A model generated the notes under the pieces. The model did not search any database and was not told the origin of the DNA. It saw only the letters and a program-made list of their open reading frames with translations. A stretch of DNA of 64,000 bases from Enoplolaimus lenunculus (lineage: Eukaryota; Nematoda; Enoplea; Enoplida; Thoracostomopsidae). The DNA lies in assembly GCA_030248215.1 (NCBI GenBank), contig JASANG010002669.1, positions 16,001 through 80,000 on the forward strand. Reading direction: 5' to 3'. Position numbers and translations under genes: made by a program. This document shows, in pieces, positions 52,301 to 63,631 of the stretch. The first letter of the stretch is position 1, and each line of letters starts with the position of its first letter.

Positions 52301-55300
52301 GTTTTCACTGGCCGTAGCAATGCCAGGGCCACCCCCGCCACTGCTTACTTTAAGCCAGTAAACATCGGCGCCTTCGACGCTTGTTTGACCCGGTGCCAGA
52401 TCAAAGTCTCCAGCGGCACGAGCTGGGGGTTGATACGATCCCGTCCCACCGTGTAAAATATTCATCACGGCTGAACACTGTACAGTATTTTCGTCCAGTA
52501 AATAACGCCTGTCACCGGTGTCGTGGCTACTTGCGACTATCATTAAAGAACCGGGCACCGGTAGCGCAAACCGACCCTCGCGAACCGAGAACCCCCAGTC
52601 GCGACGTAGCGTTAAGGCAAGCCAAACTATGAGCCAGAAAAACAGAAACAATACACTTGCACCGATACAGATTAGAAGCCGAATCTAAAAAAACTAATAC
52701 GTACTTTAAGCGAAGAATTTTCAGTTTACTATCCATAACCCCTTCTCACATAGAGTTGGCAGTGTGCAACTCAGCGCAGTGTATATAAGGATTTCTGTAA
52801 CAGTAATCCAATTCTTATTCGACCTCGGCAGTTGATCTCATCAAAACCTGCTCTTGATTTGCATACTAACACCGAAAACCTATACTTTGATTCATTTTAG
52901 GTTTCGACACCATATGCTGCAATATCAAAGGCAATGTACTACCGTATACCGTTGCGAGCAATAGAGATTAAATGGTCACAACTTTAAGTAGCGATTCGTT
53001 TGCGTTAGTGCCGTTCGGTGCCATAGCTACATTCTAAGGGTTCAGCTAAATTTTACTGTACTTACTGTACCGGACGCCATCGCTGTGCCATTATACGTTG
53101 CTAACAAAAAACATACGCAAAATCTATTTAATGGGATGGTACAATTATTAATAAACATATTTTGTTGTGCCGCACGCCGACGCCCGGTGGCGTACGACGA
53201 CGACCCATCACTAAGAACAGACACCGTCAATGACTCCTAGAAAAGCTGATTTCATAATATACCCGGTACACATAAAATGGCTTTGCTCGAGAATTAATCA
53301 TTTTTGGCGTTTAGGCAAAGTTTATCCACCAAATACCTGGTGACAAAAACCAAAAATACCATTTTACCAGGTTCGCTGGTCTTGTCAAAAAATGTGGGCC
53401 AATGTAAAAGAACAGGGTCGACTAAGCCTAAGCCTAAGCGTAACAATGAACATTGACCTAAGCCTAGGCCTAAGCCTAAGCGTAAGAATGAGCATATTGC
53501 TAAGCCTAAGCCAAAGCCTAAACCTAAGCGTAAGAATGAGCATATTCCTAAGCCTAATCCTAAGCCTAAGCGTAAGAATGAGCAAATTCCTAAGCCTAAG
53601 CCTAAGCCTAAGCATAAGAATGAGCATATTCCTAAGCCTAAGCCTAAGCCTAAGCCAAGCAAAAAATTAGTCTAAAACTTAAGCTTACTCTATTGTAGTC
53701 CCACAGGAAAACGTTCCTCCACTGATCTTTACATTGACCAAAACGAGGCAGCAACTCCTGGTATATTACATATCGATTCGAATATATTCCCTTACTTGAG
53801 CGTATCGAGGTACTTGTTGCGTCAACATTAGCATATCGTACATCATCGGAGCTCGACTGGCAACTAACGCAACAAGAACAACAATCGCCAGTCCGTTCGG
53901 TCCAAATCCGTCGCATCGTGCCTTTAATCGCCGTGTTTGGCCGCGAACCGTTTGAACCGCTGTCCAGTATCGACCGTAGCCGTAGGCATAGATCAAAATC
54001 GACGAAAAATAAGACAAAGCGCCTGTGACTAAATACGACACAATCAGTAGTTCGGCGTTCAACCACTGATGGAAGCCTTTCCCGTCGATCCCTGTCCCAG
54101 TTTGAGCCGCAGCCACACGTTGAAGATCAGCCAAATGTCCTGTACGATGCAGTCGAAACAGAAGCGCAAAACTGAGGAACGAAAATACTCCATCGACGGT
54201 GTAGACGAAGAGCTAAAATTGTGTAATTGGGATCGAGACATGCAGCTGTTTGGTCAGAAATTTAGAAACGGGGGGAACCAGTTGTAAACATTTCAGGCAA
54301 TATGCATATTCCTAAGCCTAAGCCTGAGCCTACGCGTAAGAATGAGCTTACACATAAGCTTAAGCCTAAGCCTAAAGGTTGCCTATGCTTGACGTCCGGC
54401 GCCGTCCGGCCCGTCCGTCACCGTCCGTCAGCATACGTTATCATACGTGCGTTATTTGCGCACGACAGCGCACGGTGACGAACGGCGCCGTACGAGTGAC
54501 GGACGGCGCCGTACGAGTGACGGACGGCGCCGTACGAGTGACGGACGGCGCCGTACAAATGACGGATGGCGCCAGACGAATGACGGACGCCGCCATACGG
54601 CGCCGCACGTCCACAAAAGCATAGCGCAACCCTCACCCGAAGAAAATATATATCTATTATGTACATAATTAGTGTCTCATTATATGAATAACCAATCATT
54701 AGCAGGTTCACATTCAAACCGGTCGATCCGCATCGGTCACTAGTGTAAATAACCGGCATTTGCGGTTTGCCAAAATATACTAAAATTGAATAAAAATCCA
54801 CAAAAGAAACGCTTACATGTACAGAAAATAGAAAGCAAAAATATTTGCTGACACGTGCAAACACTGCAGGATAAGTAATAATGAACGCAAGATGCCCAGT
54901 CAAATGTGCCACCAGTTCCAACGGAATACCATACAACGATGGTTCGGCAACAACCGGAAGGAGCCGAGCCGGAAATGCGGCCAGTGTCGTAGCTGTCGTG
55001 GGCGGCGAGATCAAACGATCTATATCCGGCGGTAACATCAGAGCAGTGCGCGATGTCGGTGTCGTTGTTGATTTGTTAGCGTAAAAATTTGGCACTTTAA
55101 GCGGTGATAGACTGGCTTGGGATGAGAATAGGAATTCCGCTGGATGCATTGACCAAATATGATCTGAAATACAGTTCACATACTAAATATTTCACTGTCG
55201 AGACACGGATCGGCCGAAAATGTTCTGGTGGGACCATGAACATGATTGGGCCGAACATCGCCGTGGCTTCATTCAACCTGCCATAGACAAAACTAGTTTA

Positions 55301-57052
55301 GGAGGGCCATGCGGTTGAAATGAAACAATCTTACACACGGGGTTAACTATTCCAAGGAGGATCGAAAATTTTGAGGAGGGGGCTAACCCCCCTTCCCTTG
55401 TCCCCACTTTCTGCCGGTTCCATGATGCATCGCAGCATTCATTCCACTTAGGCAATGATAGACTCAATACCGGTCAGAGATCCACGTCACTGGAACCTAA
55501 TATTTAAATCGATACTGGAGAAAACCAGAACATCCATTGGATTCAATGACCGAAGTCTCAGATACAACCGGCTTTTGTACACTTCGCTTCCGCAGGCTTA
55601 AGCTTAGCCTTAGCATTAGCTTTTAGAAAAAGTTTACCTAAGCTTACGCTTAAGCCTAAATTTTGTGTAAGCCTTTACCTAGTTCAGTCTAAGCTTAAAC
55701 CAAAAACCTAAGCGCTAATTTTAAATAGGGAGAATTGTACCAGAGCTTGTAGCACCTATCACTAGTGAATGATGCCGACTCTAAATTTTGAACCAGCTAT
55801 TGAAGTGGGTCAAAATGAATTATGCATTTTTTTGCTCTCGATTAGTCCAGCGCTTCATTCCAGGTTCATGTTTGTCGCTGTTTCGTTTGGCTTGTTTCAA
55901 AACCTATTACTAACTGATGATAGGTGTTATACACATTTGAGAATACGGACCTTGAAATATACTTTATAATGCGATGTTCTTAAATTAAGTAGTTTTGTTC
56001 ACTGCGGCATATATTCGTTTGACTAAAAAACTTTCGGAAATGAGGTTTTATGTTAAATGCATGGTTGCAATTGCCAAAGACAGTTTTTTTCGACCAACTC
56101 TACTTTGAAATACGGGTCACATCAGGGGCGTCCGCAGAAAATTATGTTTGGAGCGTGCCTACAATTGCAACTCAAGATTAACCGTCAACAAATAAGTTAC
56201 ACCGGCTGCATACAGTATGTAACCATGCTTAGATACTCATTTTTAGTTTTCTGCCAACTCAAGCTTACCACCCCGGGGCCTATGAAAAGATCAGGGTCGG
56301 AACATTTTTCTGCAAGACTGCGCGAAAGTAAAGCTTACGCTTTAGACTATTTTTTTGTTTAGGTTTAGGCTTAGACTCAGTTTTACGTTTATGTATAAGA
56401 TCATTGTTACGTTTAGGCTTTGGGCTTTTGGTTAGGAGTATGCTTATACTACTGTTACGGTCCAGTTCTATACATTTTTGTCCTTACCTTGAACATTAAT
56501 CAAACCGTTTCTGTACAGTTCTGTTTGCATAAACAAATGTGCAAGCAATAAGCACAATGTCATCATTAAATGTAATGTTGCTGCAACCGGTGGTGCATGT
56601 CGCCAGCAACTTCGCAACCCTCTACAGCACGCAGTTGCAGCAAAACGACCGTGCAACTCGATCACCGATCCAGTTCCTACGGTCGATTTTTGTTGCAACT
56701 GCGACTGATACAGGGGTGATCGTGAAGATGCATCGTTTTGAGTCGATCGCGACGTTCCTCCGATGCGTTCAATTTCAGCGCGCCCTTCAAGCTTGTCACA
56801 GTCCGACGCCATGTTGCCAACCTTGAAAAATCCGGCGCCAGCAAATAGGACCATCAGACCTATCACTGCTCCGTGAAGACCGAGATAGATCATCAGAAAA
56901 AAGTCCGATCTTCCTTTCGGATACGCTGTGTCCGCGTATGCCGCATAGCGCCGCAATCCTACGTACACACAGTATAGCAACAATGCAAGTGTAATTGCAG
57001 TATACCAGATTGAACCAATCGAATTTGCTCTGCCACGAAAGACACAACCCAT
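49316..57052 (-). CDS. Tincar-family 8-TM membrane protein, 4 exons
   Basis: Exons on the minus strand: 57052-56488, 55163-54817, 54212-53796, 52684-49316. All junctions are phase-consistent with GTAAGG/GTAAGC donors and TTTCAG/TTTTAG acceptors; predicted protein 1565 aa. About eight hydrophobic helices are seen (first SIWYTAITLALLLYCVYVGL; last IRLLICIGASVLFLFFWLIV), followed by a long cytosolic tail. Tincar-like features: N-terminal SIGSIWY start, WRHAPPVAATLHLMMTLCLL, the IW after exon 1, the final TM then LTLRRDWGFSV, and a length near Drosophila tincar (about 1.5 k aa). The tail (about residues 470-1565) is Ser/Gln/Asn-rich, with a Gln tract near residues 870-930 (DNA 51226-51396) and an Asn tract (about 50490-50580). 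Tincar is a poorly understood developmental membrane protein. The family call is from memory of motifs and topology; the gene structure is firmer. Confidence 0.75.
52737..52795. repeat. Family E terminal fragment in tincar intron 3
   Basis: AACCCCTTCTCACATAGAGT and AACTCAGCGCAGTGTATATA match one end of family E. Confidence 0.5.
53397..53739 (-). mobile_element. Family A TTAGGC-core element, six-run core
   Basis: GGCCAATGTAAAAGAACAGG to TCCACTGATCTTTACATTGA; hexamer runs separated by AATGAGCATATTCC. It lies in tincar intron 3, with its end 57 bp from exon 3. Confidence 0.8.
54297..54375 (-). repeat. Family A core fragment
   Basis: GCATATTCCTAAGCCTAAGC and ACGCGTAAGAATGAGC without ends; joins the family D element directly. 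Confidence 0.55.
54376..54634. mobile_element. Family D TIR element with 21-bp units
   Basis: GGTTGCCTATGCTTGACGTC to the inverse CACAAAAGCATAGCGCAACC, five units of GACGGACGGCGCCGTACGAG type, and the spacer ATACGTGCGTTATTTGCGCA. It lies in tincar intron 2. Confidence 0.8.
55297..55420. repeat. Family G fragment
   Basis: GGAGGGCCATGCGGTTGAAA, TACACACGGGGTTAACTATT and GAGGAGGGGGCTAACCCCCC resemble 62285-62390. Confidence 0.45.
55595..55710. repeat. Degenerate telomere-like hexamers
   Basis: GGCTTAAGCTTAGCCTTAGC and TAAGCTTACGCTTAAGCC-like runs in tincar intron 1. Confidence 0.45.
55742..55955. mobile_element. Family F MITE
   Basis: The left end is eroded (TTGTAGCACCTATCACTAG); right end GTTATACACATTTGAGAATA. 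Confidence 0.6.
56277..56478 (+). mobile_element. Family A TTAGGC-core element
   Basis: GGCCTATGAAAAGATCAGGG, degenerate hexamers (GTTTAGGCTTAG), ACTGTTACGGTCCAGTTCTA. It ends next to the exon 1 donor of the tincar gene. Confidence 0.65.
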
Positions 57053-57130
57053 TTTTTAGCTTTAAGTTTCTTAGTAAAAATTTGATTTTACTACTTAAAA
57101 ATTGATACTGCACTAGTAAATTATTGCTGG

Positions 57131-57245
57131 CAATTGAAAGTACCGGTAATCCGTACGTCGCGGGTTTGAGTCCCACCGCATCTGCAGCTAAATTTTCGTG
57201 AAGGGCTCTATATGGTACTGCTTAGCTTAGAAGCAAAATTAATAC
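57131..57245 (+). mobile_element. tRNA-derived SINE, 5'-truncated copy
   Basis: CCGGTAATCCGTACGTCGCG and GGGTTTGAGTCCCACCGCA (tRNA 3' half), then GTGAAGGGCTCTATATGGTA, the same tail as 21010-21146. Confidence 0.65.
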
Positions 57246-57603
57246 TCTATTAGTAAATTGTTGTTGGCAATTGAAATTAAATAGTTGAATTTGACACTGA
57301 AACAAATATTTCAGAATTACAATTAGCCAAGTGCGCATTTGTATATCGGAAGAACGCAAAACCGTACTACAACTAATGATATCGGACATCTCACTCATGG
57401 GCTCACGAAGGATTTGTTCAAGTAGTCAGCGACAGTGCCTGTACACGCAAAATAGGCACAGGAGCGCTTCTAAGCATTGCGGGGTAATAGTTGTCAAGTA
57501 CTTGAATTTGAGTTGAAGACCGGCAAGCATTGATGGTAGCCTCAGGTCAACTTTCATCGAACTTCAATTTACGCAGCAGCTGATTGCTGGTTACAGCGCA
57601 GAA
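57246..57603. other. No gene seen
   Basis: AT-rich sequence; CATTTGTATATCGGAAGAAC resembles 8265-8290, otherwise nothing supported. Confidence 0.3.
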
Positions 57604-57809
57604 GGCCCAGGTATAGAACAGGGCCGGAACTGTGGTATACTTAAGCATATTCCTAAGCCTAAGCCGAAGCCTAAGCCTAAGCGTATGGATGAGCGTATTC
57701 CTAAGCCTAAGCCTAAGCCTAAGACTAAGCAAAAAATTGGTCTAAAGCTGAAACTGATTCTATTATAGCCCCTGTGGAAAACGATCCGGCCCTGTTCTAT
57801 ATATGGGCC
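57604..57809 (-). mobile_element. Family A TTAGGC-core element
   Basis: GGCCCAGGTATAGAACAGGG to CCGGCCCTGTTCTATATATG; two hexamer runs with GATGAGCGTATTCC between. Here both ends are of the TATAGAACAGGG subtype, an almost perfect inverted pair. Confidence 0.8.
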
Positions 57810-57954
57810 GCTCAAAATATAGGTTAAGGCCAGTCTGTTTGGTCGGTATATTTTGCCTGGTTTTTTCAATTGTCGGCTCAACCCGGCGTAAGCCTAAAAA
57901 TGGTTAGATTTTGAAATTTTTTACACATTTAAGGCTGTAATAATTTCGCCTGAT

Positions 57955-58140
57955 CATTCCACGCCAAAATTTGAAATTTTGAAAAATTTTACTTTTAACG
58001 ACCCGAGGTCCGTTACTTGGACACAAAACGGTTTTGTCAAAAAGCTGGACAAATTATACACCGTTCGACGCAGCTTGCAAAGCTGATTCGAATGGTGTTA
58101 AGTTGTCCGCTATCAGACGTCCGGTTAACGAGTTGTTGTC
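57955..58140. repeat. Family O dispersed repeat
   Basis: CATTCCACGCCAAAATTTGA to CAGACGTCCGGTTAACGAG matches 18560-18760. Confidence 0.5.
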
Positions 58141-59639
58141 AAAAATATCTGATTTGGCGTGATGCCAAATATTTAACCGAAAACAACCAATTTACCAGAT
58201 ACGCCGGGCGGAAAGTCTACTTATCTCTGCTAACCAACGATGTATTAATATGTATAGCGAATGCAAAAACTAACTCACAGTCACAATTAGATTAATGGAA
58301 AAATTCTGAGTCAGTATCTATAATATTCTCATATCAAAAGTAAAATGAAACAGCAAAACGATATTAAACCCTTTTTTTCGTTGCAGCCAAATATTTCCCT
58401 GATGCTTAGCGTCGGCATTAAAAACAAATACAGTATTCATTTGATTATTTGACGTTTTGAAAACCTGCAGAACGAAAAAACTTCGATACAGATGCGTCAA
58501 TAATGGATGATACCGGATATTACATCCGCCGGAATTTCTTCGAAACCCAACACCTCGTATAAAAGTAAAACATTATCGCTCACTAGTTTACACAAAATAC
58601 TTTGTTCTTAAATATGAAATCCCTGGCAATGGTATTATGACAATTCGTCAACCGACAACTCGACGGCCGATAATTTGTAATCCGAAATTTCATCAACTCA
58701 ACAATTCGTCGATCATTATTACGCATAGACTTAGGCTTATTAATAGTATTACACTTAGGATTAAGCTTAAACTTATTCATAAGGGTGACGACATTGTTAG
58801 GCAACATTTGACGGCGAATTGTCTCTAGATTCCATAGCTACGCTCGTGCTTTTATGAAGACTAAAAATGTTTCGTGTTTCAAACTGCACCAAGTCAGCGC
58901 TCCAAGCAAAAATAAGCGTTGCCATCTTTAGCAGCTTCATTACGATCTTATGCCGTCGCAAACAAACCTTAACAATATTGGCCAATTTAATTTTGCAACG
59001 GTGCCGCAACCCTGTAAGATATGACCAGTCAAACTTTTCTGGCTGTCCAATACATCTGCCGAATAATTTTGCCGTCAAACTTCGATTCTTGCAAAGTTTT
59101 CACATTTTCGTTTTCGTCAACCAGCAATTGTGTCTTGGGATACTACAGCGGCTATCTGTAGGTATCGCCAGGGGCGTCGGCATACAATTTCATTTCAGGA
59201 AGAAATGACTTAATGAAAACTGTTTTTTGAGAGTTCGCGTAACGAAAGGTTCAATTTTTGGTCCTGTGAAACTGCGAACATTATTGTACTTCTAAGTGTT
59301 TATAACAACTTTCCAAACCGTTTCGTAGGGGACGTGAAGACCCCCTATTTCGCGCCCTCGTATACACCCAGGGGTATAAGCACATCAAGGGTGCTCGTTT
59401 AGGAAGCAATTAATTTGCGTAATGACGCATCTTTTTGACAGCTGCAAGGCTGAGTTGCGTGCAATATGGTTAATATGGTAAATGCCAAATGTTGCGTAAA
59501 TTTTGCCAAAACAATGATAAGAATTTGATTAAAATGAAATATTTAATTAAACTTTGCCTATACATCGTGACTGTTTGATTACGGTTTAACAATTGCTAAT
59601 ACCGCCTTATTCGCCGGAAGAATCATTGAAATTAACGCC
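58141..59639. other. No firm gene; weak open frames
   Basis: Overlapping open frames at 58797-59208 on both strands (about 90-113 codons) are unrecognised. On the minus strand a short frame following CGCTGTAG near 59146 reads LLVDENENVKTLQESKFDGK; it could be an exon but no donor or partner was found. Confidence 0.25.
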
Positions 59640-59880
59640 TTTCTCACATGAATATATATTATTTCGTTTGAAATCTCATTTCATTGCCAGGATTCGAATT
59701 CGAGTCTTACCGGTGAAATGTGTTTAGGATCGCTACTCAACTGTAGGAGCGGGGGACGCTCGAACACGAGGAAGCACTCATGACTTGAAGCGATTTTGTA
59801 CTGTGTATACACGTATGCAAAGTATCTTACTTACACACATTGCGTTGAAATGCTCATAGTCAACTCTATGTGAGACGGAA
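59640..59880 (-). mobile_element. Family E element: TIRs around a tRNA-like core
   Basis: CCTTTCTCACATGAATATAT to the inverse ACTCTATGTGAGACGG; GGATTCGAATTCGAGTCTTA lies within the core (B-box relic). Confidence 0.6.
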
Positions 59881-60886
59881 TTGTGGATTAAACTTCTGAA
59901 ACTAACTTTGAATTCAACTCGCGTTTGGCGTTGCCGAGGGCAGGGCCGGCGTTAGGATAGTAGGCCCCTCAAACAGGCCCAAGGTGGCGCCCACTAAAAT
60001 GTTTCACAGCTTTATAACTTCGTGGTCCGCGAAAAAATTTACGGTTTGCCAAGATGGGGTCAGCAAAGGACTCCAAATTGGGGGGTTTGGGAGGCACTTC
60101 TGCAAGCCAACTTGTGACCGAGGGGGTAAGACGGGTGCGTGAGGCGATAAAATTGAACCAACTGCCTGTACTACTTTTTAACGCTTCAAAAATCAATCAA
60201 CAACATCATTTCACCAACTCAGTCGCTAAGCATCTGTGATGGCTATTATTTGAGAGTCGTAAATATTCGCTTGGCACAAATCTTAGCTCACCATCGAATT
60301 CACGAACCATATGATCCTAATTGTTGGCCAGAGTTTCAACTCTGGACGTTCCTGAGCCGGCACGGCCATACCAGTCACCCCCATACCCCATTTAGGGTGG
60401 CCCACCACGAAGAAGGGACTCCACCCTAATAAAATTTTAAACTAAAATTTTAAAAAATATTTTGATCATCACAAATGGGCCTACCCCGGAATTATTGAGG
60501 GCATCCACCCTAGCCTGCGTCAGCACTGTCATCTCGACAGTAACAATTTCAACAGATTAATTTTGTATGCGTGTTTATTAATAATCTTTCACAATTGTTT
60601 CAGAAAGCGTTTCAGAAATATCCAAATTAAAATTCTGATTTCAGTATTAGCGGATGTCCAAACGACTGTTTCAGAGATTACGATTGATTCTAGGGCAAAA
60701 CCTATATCATAATATCGCCCCCCGTGGTCGGGAAAAGCAAGTTCATTTACCCACGGAAAGTTTCCATTGGACAATTACCCAACTAAAACCAAGGTTTATT
60801 AATATCCAAGTCTGACCGAACGAACCCGAACATATAACATTAATAAAGTTGCAAGTATACATACAGTTGAAATCAATCTTGTATAT
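59881..60886. other. No gene seen
   Basis: Contains a repeat-like purine-rich patch (60055-60130), nothing further supported. Confidence 0.3.
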
Positions 60887-61090
60887 GGCCCATGTATAGA
60901 ACAGGGCCGAAACAGTAGTATAAGCATATTCCTAAACCTAAACCTAAGCCTAAGCCTAAGCCTAAGACTAAAGGTGAGCCTATTCCTACGCCTAAGCCTA
61001 AGTCTAAGCAAAAAAAGTTAGTCTAAAGCTTAAGCTAACTCTATTACAGGCTCGCAGGAAAACGTTCCGACCCTGTTCTATACACGAGTC
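60887..61090 (-). mobile_element. Family A TTAGGC-core element
   Basis: GGCCCATGTATAGAACAGGG to TTCCGACCCTGTTCTATACA; TATAGAACAGGG subtype at both ends. Confidence 0.8.
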
Positions 61091-61465
61091 GTGTATATTA
61101 TATGCCGGATAATTCACAGTATTACATAAGCCTTAATAGCTTCGGTACAAGACCTGTTGGTTTGCTTGTATCACGCAAGAAACTTCGCTTAATTAGTGTT
61201 TCATATTGCCAAATATAACGAAATACGGTTATTAATTTGGAGCTGCTATCGCCTTATAAGAAGCCGTATTGTCCGTTGTCCATAGCATCTATCAACAGTT
61301 ATTAATAGGTTTTCAAACAAACAAACTGTACCATTGTTAGATTTGAAAATTTCGCAAACAAGTAGGTTTAACAACAGAAATTAAGCTGTATTTTCCGATG
61401 GCCTACAGTTGAAATATACTCCGACTGTCCTCATTGGTGTGGTTTATCTAAAATATGCATATATA

Positions 61466-61700
61466 TACACTGTAAATTCCAGTGAGTTGATTAATGAACT
61501 CAGTTAATAATAGATAGTTACATATTTCTGCTGAGTTGAGTTGATTCCCAGTCTGAGTTGAGTTGATTCCGGAAAAGTGGAATAATTATTACAGAGTGAG
61601 TTTTATTGACTCTGAATTCTGAGTTTTGACAGTCCTAAACTCAGACAGAGTGATTCAACTCATTCTGAATTAAAATCAATTTACTGAGATTTACAGTATA
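61466..61700. mobile_element. Family C TA-flanked MITE
   Basis: TACACTGTAAATTCCAGTGA to TTACTGAGATTTACAGTATA. Confidence 0.75.
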
Positions 61701-62284
61701 TATATTGCAAAACAAAAATAAGACAATTTAAAGAACTTGCAAATAAAAATATTATATAATTGAAAACATTGTTAAAGATGTAGGCGAACAAACGTTTTGT
61801 TTTATACAAATTGCATTTTCGATGCAAAAATTCCGACATTTCTGCACACACTCGCAATAATCCCTTCCCACAGTTGGCAAACAAACTACTCACCCTGGCA
61901 TCATAAAATGCGGCACATTTGTACCCTTTTGTACCCGGCTACGTGTCATTTTTTTCAGCGTTCTATAAACCTAAAAGCGTAACATGTGGTATAGGTTCAA
62001 CTCCAAAAAAGCGTAAAACATAAGCGATCGGTCATAAATTATACCTCAAAACTGGCTACTGGTTTCGAACCTAAAACCCGAATAAATTTGAACTATTTTT
62101 TTAGGCTGCGAATGCCGCAAGATGCCATGCTCCTGTAACGACTGGTTATAAAATTGGTCAAACCTGAAACATATTTTAGATGTAACGTTGAAGACGGAAA
62201 CTTAATCTAGAAATGTGTGTGTTTTCCTTGTAAATGAACTCAAAAATGTACCATGTAGACAACTCGACACGTTTAGGATGACCG
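61701..62284. other. No gene seen
   Basis: AT-rich sequence, nothing supported. Confidence 0.3.
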
Positions 62285-62583
62285 TACCATTTTAGGAACC
62301 ACATGCGGATGAAATGAACAAGCTTACATGGGGGTTAAACTATTTAAAGCAGGAATGCTTTTAAGGGGGGCTGAGGCATTTGTGGGTCTCCTTTTGGCTA
62401 CGGGTCCAGGCGCCATGGGTCATACATGAAACTGGTTGCAAAAACGTAAGGTTTAGTTTTAACCAATATATATACATATAAATTTTCTACCTTGCTTGTA
62501 AGTCAACAAAAACCCTTGTATGCCTCTACAGAAAAATGTTCAGCCCCCCCCCCCGGGTAAGCTAATCTGGCTACGGGCTTTTA
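62285..62583. repeat. Family G-like repeat pair
   Basis: TTGGCTACGGGTCCAGGC (about 62393) and AATCTGGCTACGGGCTTTTA (about 62563) with the GGGGGGCTGAGGC and CAGCCCCCCCC interiors; two partial copies in opposite orientation. Confidence 0.45.
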
Positions 62584-63029
62584 TATGTTTGGTTGTTTTG
62601 AATGAAGGATTTTAGTTCGGCAAAGTATCACAAACGAATTTCTTTTCAATCTGACATCCAAAGTTATTCTAAAGTCTGTTAATAGCGAATTGTCTAGAAA
62701 ATCCGCCCGGTGCTATATCCCCTTTATTGTTCTCATAAGAACGCAAATCTGTGCTACAACTATTTTGCTCGCATAACTTCTACAGATTTGTCATTTATAT
62801 TCTGTGGCGTGTGTTTCAAGAAATATGAAGACGTCACTTTTTGAAATCATTTTGTGAACAAAACTCTGTTCGACATAAATATATAAATGATACGTTTTAT
62901 AAGCTGGAAATAGTGATATTTGCCGGACGGGTTGAAACTTTCTCAACCGCATGCTAAACTTCATGCTGTGGGCCGGTCCGGTCCAAGCTCAGGTCAGGAT
63001 CAGACCGCTCAGGACCGATACGGTACAGT
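62584..63029. other. No gene seen
   Basis: GGTCCGGTCC-rich patch near 62970-63025; nothing else supported. Confidence 0.3.
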
Positions 63030-63307
63030 GGCCCATGTAAAGATCAGGTGTGGAACGTGTTTCTGTGGGACTGCAATAGGATAAGCTTAAGCTTTAGACT
63101 AATTTTTTTGCTTGGCTTAGGCTTAGGCTTAGAAATATGCTCATTCTTTTACGCATTTAGGCTAATTTTTTTGCTTGGCTTAAGGCTTCGGCTTAGGCTT
63201 AGGTTTACGAATAAACTCATTCTTACGCTTAGGCTTAGGCTTAAGCTTAGGCTTAGGCTTAGGAATAAGCTTAAAATACTATTCCGTCCCTGTTCTTTAC
63301 ATTGGCT
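63030..63307 (+). mobile_element. Family A TTAGGC-core element with internal duplication
   Basis: GGCCCATGTAAAGATCAGGT, TAAGCTTAAGCTTTAGACT, hexamers; the AGGCTAATTTTTTTGCTTGG block occurs twice (about 63098 and 63159), so part of the element is duplicated. It ends ATTCCGTCCCTGTTCTTTAC. Confidence 0.75.
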
Positions 63308-63631
63308 GGCACAGTTCGACAGTGAAGCTATAGACAACCACTAAAATTTATGTTGGTCAAAATTTGACTTCACTGCTGAATACTGTGTGACTCCGGATCC
63401 GGTAAAAACTCAGCATCCGGCATCAGCTACGATTCAATTGATGGCAGAGATACCGGGAAGTATCGTAGTGAACTGTTTCTATTTTATACGTTGGAGCAAT
63501 CAGTGAATGAGGATGTAAAACCGATTTTGGACACAACTTTGCCAATTAATTTATGATTAAGATTTGGGTGATGCCGGCTCTGGCTGACTCAAAATTAGTT
63601 GAGCTTCGGCTCTTGTTTTTAACGAGAACAA

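Noticed and set aside
54418-54816. C-terminal extension of the tincar exon 2 frame
   Set aside because: The frame continues past a good GTAAGC donor into a family D element; the spliced continuation at 54212 matches the membrane topology.
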